DNA from: JAFNAG01 sp963739235
Lineage (GTDB): Bacteria; Acidobacteriota; UBA6911
Assembly (NCBI GenBank): GCA_963739235.1
Contig: CAVTZY010000024.1
Span: forward strand, 186,001 to 250,000
Direction: 5' to 3'
Length of the DNA stretch: 64,000 nucleotides
The position numbers were made by a program, and so were the translations under genes. Positions 52,685-61,364 of the stretch are shown here, piece by piece; position 1 is the stretch's first letter; each line of letters starts with the position of its first letter. The notes under the pieces were generated by a model. The model was not told the origin of the DNA, searched no databases, and saw nothing but the letters and a program-made list of their open reading frames with translations.

Positions 52685-54213
52685 GTGGAACTATTCGAGA
52701 GCATCCGAAGAGAGTACGAGTTTGGCGAGGGAACGATCGCCGGTGTGGCGCGTAAACTTGGGGTTCATCGCCGGGTGGTCCGAGACGCCATCCGCAACGC
52801 CTTGCCGATGGCGCGCAAAAAGCCGGATCGCCCCCATTGGAAGCTTAAGCCTTTTATTCCCATGATTGAGAGCATGTTGGAAGCGGACCGCGAGGCGCCG
52901 CGAAAGCAGCGACACACGGCACATCGGATCTGGCAGCGGATCAAGCAGGAAGTTCCCGGTTGTGAGACTCAGCGAGAGGTCGATTCGCAAGTATGTCCGC
53001 AAGCGCAGATTGGCCCTGGGCTTGATAGGACGCGAGACTTGTGTGCCCCAGAGTTATCCCTGGGGATCGGAAGCGCAGGTGGATTGGTACGAAGCCTACG
53101 CCGACCTTGGAGGCGAACGCACCCTCCTGCAGGTTTTCGAGATGCGGAGCATGGCTGGCGGCGGCTCATTTCATCGAGCCTACCCACGGGCAACACAGCA
53201 GGCATTTCTCGAAGGTCACGAACTGGCATTCCGCCGTTTTGGAGGAGTCTTCAGACGCCTCAGATTCGATAATCTCAAGTCGGCGGTAAAGCGGATCCTG
53301 CGCGGGACACCGCCGGGAAGAGACGGCTCGATTCATTGCATTCCGCTCGCACTGGCGGTTTGAGGCCGTGTTTTGCAATCCTGGAATCGACCATGCCCAT
53401 GAGAAAGGAGGCATCGAAGGCGAAGGCGGCTACTTCCGCCGTAATCACTGGGTCCCGGTTCCGCAGGCCAAGGACCTGGAGGATTTGAACGAACAACTGC
53501 TGGCTGCGTGCTACGAGGATGAGCAGCGCAAGATCGCCGGCCGGGAACTGACCGTTGGCCAGGCCATTATTGCAGAAAAGGAGCACCTTCTCCCCTTGGC
53601 GGAAGAAGGGTTTGACTTGGCCGAAGTCAGCTTCCCAGGAGTCGATGGTATGGGCCGGGTTAAAGTCCGAACCAACTTCTATTCTGCCCCGCTGAGGGTA
53701 GGCCTGGAAGTTCAGGCCAAGATCTACGCAAGCTACGTGGAGATTTGGTACGACGGGCAATGCGTCGCCCGTCATGAACGCTGCTACAGCCGGCTTCAGG
53801 AGATTCTCGACTTGGAGCATTATCTGGAGCCACTGGACCGCAAACCCGGCGCCTTGGCCGGGAGCAAACCGCTCGAGCAGTGGCGACAGAAGGGACGATG
53901 GCCTGCCTGCTATGACCGGATCTGGGAGCAGCTGATGATCCGCAACGGCAGACAGGATGGCACGCGGCGGATGATCGAGCTCCTGCGACTCGGCAAAACG
54001 CAAGGATACGAAACGCTGCGCCAGGCGGTGGAATCGGCGCTCGAGATGGGCAGTTGCGACGTTTCCACCGTGCGGTATCTCATGACCGCCGGGCAACTCG
54101 ATCGCGCGCACCCGGAACCGATTGACGTCGGCCTGCTGAGTTGTTACGAGCGGCCGTTGCCGGTCATGACCGAATACGATCAACTCCTTACCGCCGCGGA
54201 GGTGATGCCATGA
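52685..54213 (+). pseudogene. istA: IS21 transposase IstA, two frameshifts
   Basis: Starts at a GTG (VELFESIRREYEFGEGTIAG) with a helix-turn-helix (VARKLGVHRRVVRDAI). The DDE core is spread over three frames joined at about 52965 and 53308 (each one extra base): AQVDWYEAYADLGGE, RLRFDNLKSAVKRI and DHAHEKGGIEGEGGYFRRN supply the acidic residues. The C-terminal domain (VKVRTNFYSAPLRVGLEVQA) is intact. The stop overlaps the istB start region. Confidence 0.85.
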
Positions 54214-55013
54214 GGAACAGAGCGCGGCACTGGTGGAAGCCACGGTTCGGCAGCACTGCAAAACATTGCACCTGCCCACCATCGGTTCACAGTTTGTTGC
54301 GGCTGGCGGCCGAGGCGGTCAAAGGCAAGCAGAGCCATATGGAGTATCTGGAGGCGCTGCTGGCCGCCGAACTGGAAGAGCGGGAACGCCGGACAGTAGA
54401 ACGGCGCATCCATGAAGCTCATCTGCCCAAGGTCAAGACCCTGGAGGATTTCGAGTTCTCCCAGGCGCCCACGATTTCGGCGGCTCAGATCCGTGAACTC
54501 GCCGAAGGCGGCTATATCGATCGCGCGGAACCCGTGGTGCTGACCGGTGATTGCGGTACGGGCAAGACCCATCTGGCAACCGCATTGTGTGTCGCGGCCT
54601 GCCGGCAAAAGAGACGGGTCCGATTCACAACGGCGACGGCTCTGGTGAACGAGTTCGTCGAAGCCAGACAGGACAATCGTGTGGGCCGCCTCTTGGCCCG
54701 ATGGTTTCGTTACGAGCTGGTCGCAATCGACGAAGTAGGCTACGTGCCCCTTGCGGATGTCGGAGCGGAGTTTCTCTACCAGGTGGTTTCCGAAAGGGCG
54801 GAGCGCGCGGCACTGGTTATTACCACCAATCTTGGCTTTTCCGAATGGACTCAGGTATTTGCCAATGCCCGACTGTGCAAGGCAATGGTCGACCGGGTGA
54901 CCGATCGGGCGCACATCATCGACACCGGCAAAGAGTCCTATCGGTTCCGGCGAACGATGGAGAACCGAAAGAGAAAATCCAGAGCCGCAGGGAGGGACGA
55001 AAGCCATGCCTAA
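54205..55013 (+). pseudogene. istB: IS21 helper ATPase IstB, N-terminus frameshifted
   Basis: The ATPase domain is intact in one frame: Walker A VLTGDCGTGKTHLATAL, Walker B ELVAIDEVGYVPL, sensor region ALVITTNLGFSEWTQVF. The N-terminal domain (ALVEATVRQHCKTLHLPTIG) lies in another frame; single extra bases near 54208 and 54298 would join an ATG at 54205 to the ATPase frame. IstB selects the target and stimulates IstA. Confidence 0.85.
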
Positions 55014-55905
55014 CCCAAACCATGATGAAAGAGAAGACCGCATCTGTTTGAAGGAACCCCCCGGCTGGTTTGTGGCCGGCGCTTCGTTTCGCCGGGCGCT
55101 CGGAACGCTTTCGGACGGCGCATTCAAGTTGTTTGCCCATATATGCCTGGAGGCGGACCGCCGGACCGGGCAGGTTCGAAGCTGGCACAGGGGGAACTGG
55201 CCAAAGCGATCGGCAAATCCCGGCGCATCGTGGGGAAATACATTGAGGAACTCAAACACAAGCAGGTATGCATCGTTCGGTCAGCGACGGAACCAGTATG
55301 CCCGGACCTGCATTGAGATTCGGGACGAGTACTGGCCGTATCGTCGGACTCCAGAGGTCGAAAGCGTCAATGGCCAAGTTCGTAATGCGTATGTTGAAGC
55401 AATCAGGAGCAGCTTTGTTGCCCTCGGCTGCACTATCGGCAAGTTCAGTGCCCGAGATGCTCAATTTGCACAGGACCTTCAACAGCGCGGAATTCCACTG
55501 GAAATAGTGCAGGATGCCCTGTTCATGGGAGCAGTCAGAAAATATATTTCCTGGCTCAATGGCGGCTCGCTTCAGCCGATCGGAAGTCTGGCTTACTTTG
55601 CAGCATTGGTCTCGGAAATCCAGCAGCGGCCACTGCCTGCGGATTACAGAGAATATCTCCGAGAAAAGGTCGTGACAGCTCGCAGGGACCTGGGCGAAGG
55701 AATCCGCAAAAGGGTCGAAAAATGGGGGATGTCTGGATATGCCCTGTCCCGAGATCGTTCAATAGCGGCCCGTATAGGCAGGCGATTTTTCTCGGCACGC
55801 AGGCTGAAAAAACAGGACTTAACCCGGCATGGCGCCGTGCTTGCGAAAAAAGGTTACAGGCAAAAAAGCAACAAAAGAGACGAGATGATGTTGATTATCA
55901 ACTAG
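55006..55905 (+). pseudogene. accessory winged-helix protein carried by the IS21 element
   Basis: Its ATG overlaps the istB 3' end by 8 bp. N-terminal segment GWFVAGASFRRALGTLSDGA then FKLFAHICLEADRRTG, and a helix-turn-helix in the neighbouring frame (GELAKAIGKSRRIVGKYIEE) between shifts near 55177 and 55288, after which ARTCIEIRDEYWPYRR returns to the first frame. The C-terminal half has RGIPLEIVQDALFMGAVRKY then ISWLNGGSLQPIGSLAYFAA. The winged-helix plus helical-tail layout recalls replication-initiator-like proteins. Most IS21 elements encode only IstA and IstB, so this is a passenger or a third mobility factor. Confidence 0.65.
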
Positions 55906-55966
55906 ATAGGGTGGGCCAAAATAAAGTTCCGGAAGTGGGCCAATTATAGTTGCCGAAACCATCTGA

Positions 55967-56289
55967 AGACTCTCGAGAAGAAGCCCGTTGAAGTCTACAT
56001 AGCGACGGCAAAACAGCAGCATGGAAAAACAGCTGGTCCCTGCAAGCGTGGGCCACTTCCGCAGAGAGCGACGCGCGTAGACAAAATGACTCCCAAGCTC
56101 CAGACCAAGGCAGGTGCCGCGGTGTACGCGGGGCGCAAGGGAATCGTCGAACCAGTCTTTGGCCAGATCAAACAGGCGCGCGGCTTCAGACAATTTCTCT
56201 TGCGTGGAGTCAATAAGGTACGCGGGGAGTGGGCCTTGGTGTGTCTGACCCACAACATTTTGAAGATGTATGGGCTCTGTTATGCATGA
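55967..56289 (+). pseudogene. IS1182-family transposase, C-terminal part
   Basis: Starting right after the TCTGA repeat: KTLEKKPVEVYIATAKQQHG, then GPCKRGPLPQRATRVDKMTP, KLQTKAGAAVYAGRKGIVEP, VFGQIKQARGFRQFLLRG, and VRGEWALVCLTHNILKMYG. This is the rest of the transposase including the catalytic Glu region (GIVEPVFGQ). Joining 52559 to 55967 restores EENLKTLEKK in frame. Confidence 0.88.
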
Positions 56290-56464
56290 ATTGGCCACTG
56301 AAACGGTCAAAGGCATCATATTTGGGCGCTAACGGTCCACATCGCGCATGATGCGCAACCACGTCGTACAATCTGACCTGTTCATCTGACTTTCGAATTG
56401 CTGTATATGGCAGCTCCAGGGGGCGGATATATCTCTAAACCTGATTATTCGGACGGGCTCCTAG

Positions 56465-57840
56465 TACTACTACGTTAAGTTATTAGGGACTTCTTGGCCC
56501 TGATCCGACCACGCAACCACAGAATGCGCACGCGCCTGTCCACGTGAATAGCAAGTATTGAATTTCACGGCGCGTCCGTGGCAGGGTCCACCCAGAAGTT
56601 TTTTTTATTGCGAAGAGTCTCCAGCGTCAGAAAGGCCTGGGCCAGCATCACCAGGGTGACATGATGATGCCAGCCTGCCCAGTTTCTACCTTCGTAATGA
56701 TCCAAGCCGAGCTCTTCCTTCAGCTGCTGATAATCCTGTTCTATCTTCCAGCGAGCTTTTGCCAATCGAACCAGACGCCTGAGTGTATAGGTCTCGGGCA
56801 GATCGCAGAGAAAGTATTTTGTCGGTTCTTTCTCATCCTCAGGCCATTCAACCAGTAGCCACACTTCCTTGTGCGGCGCCTCGCCATGCACGTAGCCATG
56901 CGAAGGCTGGACCCTCACTGCCATAAAGCGGGATTCAAGCCATCCCTTGCTGCCTTCACGCCAGCGGACCTTTTTCCACCCTTTGGTCTTGAGCGCCATC
57001 TCGCGCACGTTCGTCGGCTTCTGGCCCCGATACGAATATCGCGACGGCGGCTGTCCTCTGCCGCTGTATTCCGGAACAGAGATCTTCGGCGGCTTCGCCC
57101 ATACACCTACTTGCTCGGAGATACCTACTACATAAGGAAGTCCGCGAGTCTCCAGTGCGTCCCGAAACTCCGTCGCGTCTCCGTATCCGGCATCTGCCAC
57201 TACGATTCGGTCGGGAACGCTCCAACTGCGGGCCTGATCGATGATGTCGACGGCCAATTGCCACTTCGTCTTGAAGATGACATCTTCCGGAACACCCGCC
57301 TCTTTCCTGCGCTCTTTGTCTTCGGCCCAACTCTCCGGCAGATACAGGCGCCAGCCGAGAACGGCGCTTCCTTGTTCCCCGACATGATGAAGACTGACCG
57401 CAACCTGACAATTCGCCGTTTTTCCCAGCGTCCCGGAATATTGTCGTTCGACACCTACGGAATGCTCGCCCTTTTTAGGAAAGCCAGTGTCGTCTACGAC
57501 CCAGACCGGATCCGGCTCAAGCTCCGCCGTCATCCGCTTGCCCAGCCGCTCCCAGACCGGCTCCCATTCCCACGGGCTTTGGCCGACGAACTGCTGCATG
57601 GCTTGAACATTCCCTTCCGGCATCCGAGTCGCCATCGGCTCTATCGATTTCCGCTCACCATCGAGCAGCAGGCCACGCACATAGACAGATCCCCAGTAGC
57701 GGCGCTCACTGCGACCAACGGGATCCAGGAGATCGACAAGAAATTGCTCCAAACGCTTGCGACATTTATCGAGCTGGTTGTCGTTCATGCCGGCAGGCTA
57801 ACACAACCCGCCCGACTTGTCAATACTTAACGTAGTAGTA
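56465..57840 (-). mobile_element. IS701-family element with CTAG duplication
   Basis: 1376 bp. Terminal inverted repeats TACTACTACGTTAAGT at the left and complement at the right; direct repeats CTAG at 56461-56464 and 57841-57844. IS701 elements are known to duplicate a YTAR tetranucleotide, which CTAG fits. The left CTAG is also the edge of the IS1182-type element, so this is a later insertion. Confidence 0.88.
56565..57788 (-). CDS. IS701-family DDE transposase
   Basis: 407 residues, apparently intact. Catalytic residues: first Asp in WVVDDTGFPKKGEHSVGVER, second Asp in RIVVADAGYGDATEFRDAL, Glu in ARWKIEQDYQQLKEELGLDH (the Y-(2)-x-(3)-E-like signature of this family). The only intact transposase among the IS genes in this window, so the element could still be active. 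Confidence 0.93.
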   Translation of the reverse strand: MNDNQLDKCRKRLEQFLVDLLDPVGRSERRYWGSVYVRGLLLDGERKSIEPMATRMPEGNVQAMQQFVGQSPWEWEPVWERLGKRMTAELEPDPVWVVDDTGFPKKGEHSVGVERQYSGTLGKTANCQVAVSLHHVGEQGSAVLGWRLYLPESWAEDKERRKEAGVPEDVIFKTKWQLAVDIIDQARSWSVPDRIVVADAGYGDATEFRDALETRGLPYVVGISEQVGVWAKPPKISVPEYSGRGQPPSRYSYRGQKPTNVREMALKTKGWKKVRWREGSKGWLESRFMAVRVQPSHGYVHGEAPHKEVWLLVEWPEDEKEPTKYFLCDLPETYTLRRLVRLAKARWKIEQDYQQLKEELGLDHYEGRNWAGWHHHVTLVMLAQAFLTLETLRNKKNFWVDPATDAP

Positions 57841-57975
57841 CTAGATCAGGCTGCCCGGATCGCTCTGGGGCGTCCGTCTGCTTGCGGGCGAGCTTTATGA
57901 GTGAACTCCCAGGATCCTTCGATGTTCGCAGTTACGCCGGCCACTCTACTGTCAGCAGCATCTTTCTGCACCACT

Positions 57976-59223
57976 TTAGCGTTTGATGACTTTGCCTCCC
58001 TGGATGATGATCTGGGCCGTGCGCAGGTTTTTGATGTCCGTCAGAGGATCTTTCTCCAGAACGAGCAGATCGGCAAGCTTGCCTTTCTCGATCGTTCCAA
58101 GCATGTCGGCGGCGGCGCTGACTTCGGCGCTGATTTCGGTTGCCGCCACGATGGTTTCCATGGGTGTATAGCCGAGGGCCACGAACTGGTCGGCTTCCTT
58201 GAAGAACAGCCCCGGGTATTCGACCATGTTCTCGCTGATCGCATCGGTGCCCACAGCCATCTTCACGCCCGCCCTTTTAAGCTTTTTGAAAATCTCATCG
58301 CATTCGAGGTACTTCTTGACCTTCCATTCCCACTCCGGGCCGCGGCGCTGATATTGCGTTGCCAGGATATGCAGGATGGATAGGGTGGGCACGCAGTACA
58401 TCTTCTTCGCGGCAATCTTGGGAATCACATCGTCCGGCACAGCGTAGGCGTGCTCGAAACAGTCCGCCCCGGCATCAACGGTCCAGCGGAGAAAGTCGTA
58501 CGCGGCCTTGAAGAGGCTGGGATGAACGGTGACAAACTTCTCGTGCAGGTGGGTCTCCTCAACAGCGGCGAAAATCTCTTCCCGTGAGAACGGGCATAAT
58601 ATCTTGATAAAATCCGCGCCCGCTTTTAGCTGGGTCCGTACTCCCTTCCGGAATCCATCCGGACCGTCGACCTCCATGACCATGCCGCGGATGTCCCCTT
58701 CCGTGCCATGACCGCCGGTGCTGGTAATCCCCTGGCCGCATACGATGGGTCGCGAGCCGGTCAGGACTCCTTCGCCAAAGGCCTGCTTGGCCATGATCCC
58801 CACATTCTCGAAGGAGGCAACGTCCCGGACCGTCGTAATGCCGTTCACAAGACAACGGTGCAAAAGATCCGCCGCCCGAAAGGCCGCGATGGCTGCATTG
58901 CCGCGGTCTGCCTCCGCCGCTTTCGGCGGCCATGTGAAATGGATGTGAGCGTCGATGAGCCCCGGGATGAATGTTTGGCCCTTCACATCGAGAATTTCCG
59001 CATCCTTGGGAATGGCGATCTGTCCTCTGAGCCCGACGGCAGAGAACCGATCGCCGGTGATGATGATAACTCCGTCATCGACCGGCTGGCGACCCGTCCC
59101 ATCGATGAGCCGGGCTCCCGTAATAGCCAAAATGCGAGGCTTGCTTTCCTGGGACTCGCCGGTTCCCGAGAGGATCAGAATCACGAAAAAGATCAGCCGA
59201 AATGTGCGCGACAGACTTTTCAT
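57976..59223 (-). CDS. exported amidohydrolase-family protein
   Basis: 415 residues with a signal peptide (FRLIFFVILILSGTGES). Amidohydrolase metal ligands: HxH in FIPGLIDAHIHFTWPP, later His in KFVTVHPS and DCFEHAYAV, and Asp in KMAVGTDAISEN. C-terminal composite-domain motifs KGKLADLLVLEKDPLTDI and IIIQGGKVIKR. It resembles the imidazolonepropionase/prolidase-like subgroup common in Acidobacteriota; the substrate is unknown. The gene ends 131 bp from the IS701 right border, so the insertions did not damage it. Confidence 0.9.
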   Translation of the reverse strand: MKSLSRTFRLIFFVILILSGTGESQESKPRILAITGARLIDGTGRQPVDDGVIIITGDRFSAVGLRGQIAIPKDAEILDVKGQTFIPGLIDAHIHFTWPPKAAEADRGNAAIAAFRAADLLHRCLVNGITTVRDVASFENVGIMAKQAFGEGVLTGSRPIVCGQGITSTGGHGTEGDIRGMVMEVDGPDGFRKGVRTQLKAGADFIKILCPFSREEIFAAVEETHLHEKFVTVHPSLFKAAYDFLRWTVDAGADCFEHAYAVPDDVIPKIAAKKMYCVPTLSILHILATQYQRRGPEWEWKVKKYLECDEIFKKLKRAGVKMAVGTDAISENMVEYPGLFFKEADQFVALGYTPMETIVAATEISAEVSAAADMLGTIEKGKLADLLVLEKDPLTDIKNLRTAQIIIQGGKVIKR

Positions 59224-59343
59224 AGGAGTTATCCTTCGTAATGGAATGCAACGGCAATTGTATGATTGCTGACCACATGTGTCTCTGCGTCTCCGACTTC
59301 ACCCGCTTGTCTTTAAAGTCCGTGAAGCGGGTAAAGTTCAACG

Positions 59344-61158
59344 CTACTTTGCCCTCATCCAATCCTTGAGAATTGCCGCCTGAAGCGCGTCCGGGTTGGC
59401 GATCGGGATGATCTTGAAGCTCTGCTGCATCTTGTGCGCCAGTGTGAGCTCCACCCGCATGTCCTTGCCCCCGCGGTTCACGGCGAGCGCGATCTTGTCC
59501 CCCGGCTTTTTGCCGGCCACGATCTTGTTCAAACCGGCCGCGTCCACTTTGACATCATCTATGCTTTTGATTTCATCCTTCGCTGCGAGTCCGGCCTTCT
59601 GTGCGGGTGAACCATTCTCGATGGCGGAGATGATCAGTCTGCTTTCCATGTCCTCGACAATCGCTCCGAGATATGGGTCCGGCAACTCCGTGGGCTTTTC
59701 GAGTGCGAGCCCGGCATAGCCCAGGTACTTATCGTAATCGATGTCCTTCGTCGTCGAAGCATACTCAAATATCTCCTTGAGCGATGTGCCCGCCACGCTT
59801 TCGCAGACGGACTGGAACTCCGCGTCAGTCCAGCCGCGCTTGAGTCGTTTGTAATATTTTTGATAGAGCATCTGCATGACGGTGTCGAGCGACTTTTTAT
59901 CTTTCGTCTCGTGCCTGATTTTGAAATCCAGCAGCGATCCAAGCGCGGCACCCTTGTTATAGTAGGAAATCGATTTGACGACTCCGCCGCGGCGACGGCC
60001 CCCAAACGGTCCCTGCGTCCAGGATTCATAGCTCGACTGCGTTGCTGATTGGAAGAGATGGCCGGTGTTTCCTTCATAAGCAGCGATGTCTTTGTGCAGA
60101 CTGTCGAGCAGCTCGTCCTGGTTCATGAAGCCGGCGCGTTCCACCATCAGGTACTCGTAATACGAGGTGAAGCCTTCCGACACCCAGAGCATGTTCGTCA
60201 GGTTCGCTTTGTCGTAATCAAAGGGTCCGAGCGCCACCGGGCGAATGCGCTTGACGTTGAAATTGTGGAAATATTCGTGCCCCAGGAAATTCAAAGTGCT
60301 GATTGTGCCCGCCCTCGTATCCAGCTTGGGGCTGCCTGTGAACGGGACTGTTGTGGAGTTTAGATGTTCGATGCCCCCCGCGCCGGAACCGATTCCCAAG
60401 AAGGTATAGTGCTTGTAAGGGATTTCGCCAACCACGGCGATTCCCTGCTCAACAACGGCTTTCAGATTCTTGATGAACTGCTCCGTGTTGAAGTTGTTCC
60501 CCAGCTTAAAGCCGATGAAATAGTGTGGAACACCCTTGATTTCAAAAGACGGCAAGGATTCGAGATTGCCCATCAGGATCGGGCTGTCGTATAAAACATC
60601 GAAATCGGGTGCCACGAGAGTGTTGGGGTTTGCCGGCGAGACCGGGTCGAGGCCGCTGGCGACCGATTTCCAATTCGAATTCAGTTTGATTTCCACTGTC
60701 ACGGGGTGGGCAACCTGGCCGGCCACGTAGAGGAAGACCCCAGTGCCCACAATGTAGCCGCGATCCTCGCCCAGATACGGATCGGTCACAAACGTGGATG
60801 TGGCCAGCACGTCATAGGTGAGTTTGACGGCCGGCGCATTGCCCGTCTGCACCTTCCAGTCATTGGCCGTCTTCTCCCATTTGAGTTCCTTGCCTTGTCC
60901 GTCTTCGGCGCGGAAGTTCTGCACATTTCTTGCGAAGTCCCGGATCCCGTAATAGCCGGGTGACCACACGGGCATTTTGAAATCCTGCGTCGTCCACTTC
61001 AGGCCTTCGCAGCGAAAGACCACATGGTACAAGTGTGTGGCCGGTTGATCCATGGAGACAGTGAAAACCATCGTCCCTTGAGGCTTCTGCCCATATGCGG
61101 ACGTTGTAACAAGGAGGATTACTGCAAAAAGGAGGCTGAGTCGGGAGCGGTTCTTCAT
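59344..61158 (-). CDS. M61-family peptidase with PDZ domain
   Basis: About 604 residues from the ATG at 61158 (GGAAAGGA upstream; signal peptide LSLLFAVILLVTTSAYG). The zinc motif HExxH is in LGHEYFHNFNVKRIRP, with a third ligand candidate in WVSEGFTSYYEYLMV. The N-terminal beta domain and the C-terminal PDZ segment (IISAIENGSPAQKAGLAAKD, then IKSIDDVKV) complete the M61 glycyl-aminopeptidase-like architecture. Exported peptidase; located 120 bp upstream of the amidohydrolase on the same strand. Confidence 0.92.
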   Translation of the reverse strand: MKNRSRLSLLFAVILLVTTSAYGQKPQGTMVFTVSMDQPATHLYHVVFRCEGLKWTTQDFKMPVWSPGYYGIRDFARNVQNFRAEDGQGKELKWEKTANDWKVQTGNAPAVKLTYDVLATSTFVTDPYLGEDRGYIVGTGVFLYVAGQVAHPVTVEIKLNSNWKSVASGLDPVSPANPNTLVAPDFDVLYDSPILMGNLESLPSFEIKGVPHYFIGFKLGNNFNTEQFIKNLKAVVEQGIAVVGEIPYKHYTFLGIGSGAGGIEHLNSTTVPFTGSPKLDTRAGTISTLNFLGHEYFHNFNVKRIRPVALGPFDYDKANLTNMLWVSEGFTSYYEYLMVERAGFMNQDELLDSLHKDIAAYEGNTGHLFQSATQSSYESWTQGPFGGRRRGGVVKSISYYNKGAALGSLLDFKIRHETKDKKSLDTVMQMLYQKYYKRLKRGWTDAEFQSVCESVAGTSLKEIFEYASTTKDIDYDKYLGYAGLALEKPTELPDPYLGAIVEDMESRLIISAIENGSPAQKAGLAAKDEIKSIDDVKVDAAGLNKIVAGKKPGDKIALAVNRGGKDMRVELTLAHKMQQSFKIIPIANPDALQAAILKDWMRAK

Positions 61159-61364
61159 GTAATTTCCTTTCCAATGGGCAGGCAAGGATGCAAGCCTCAG
61201 AGGGTTCCATTTCCAGATGAATTTGTTTGCAGGTTGTTATTGGTAAAATCTCCAAACAACGAAACCGGCGGGTGCGCCCGGCCGGTTAACGGCAAGGCCG
61301 ATCTTTAGCCGCAGAGTCGATTTCGACCACGTTGCCAAAATGCCACCCTGAAATGTCCGATGGC

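Larger units (their letters stand above)
52560..55961 (+). mobile_element. IS21-family element with a third gene, 3402 bp
   Basis: Starts TGATTTCGG and ends CCGAAACCA, i.e. TG...CA as in IS21. It has multiple internal terminal repeats (TTGGCCCACTTC and TTTGGCCCACCC at both ends in inverted orientation). Flanked by 5-bp direct repeats TCTGA (52555-52559 and 55962-55966). Carries istA, istB and an accessory winged-helix gene, all on the plus strand. Confidence 0.88.
51510..56460 (+). mobile_element. IS1182-family element, interrupted by an IS21-type element
   Basis: Inverted ends: GAGCCCGTCCGAATAATC at 51510 and its complement ending at 56460, flanked by ATAG and CTAG. Without the inner IS21-type element and one target copy the element is about 1.54 kb, the normal size for the family. 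It interrupts the GHKL ATPase gene. The terminal sequence GAGCCCGTCCGA is shared with the MITE at 37615-37889. Confidence 0.85.

Noticed and set aside
56871..57830. 319-codon plus-strand frame inside the IS701-type element
   Set aside because: Antisense to an intact transposase with all catalytic residues.
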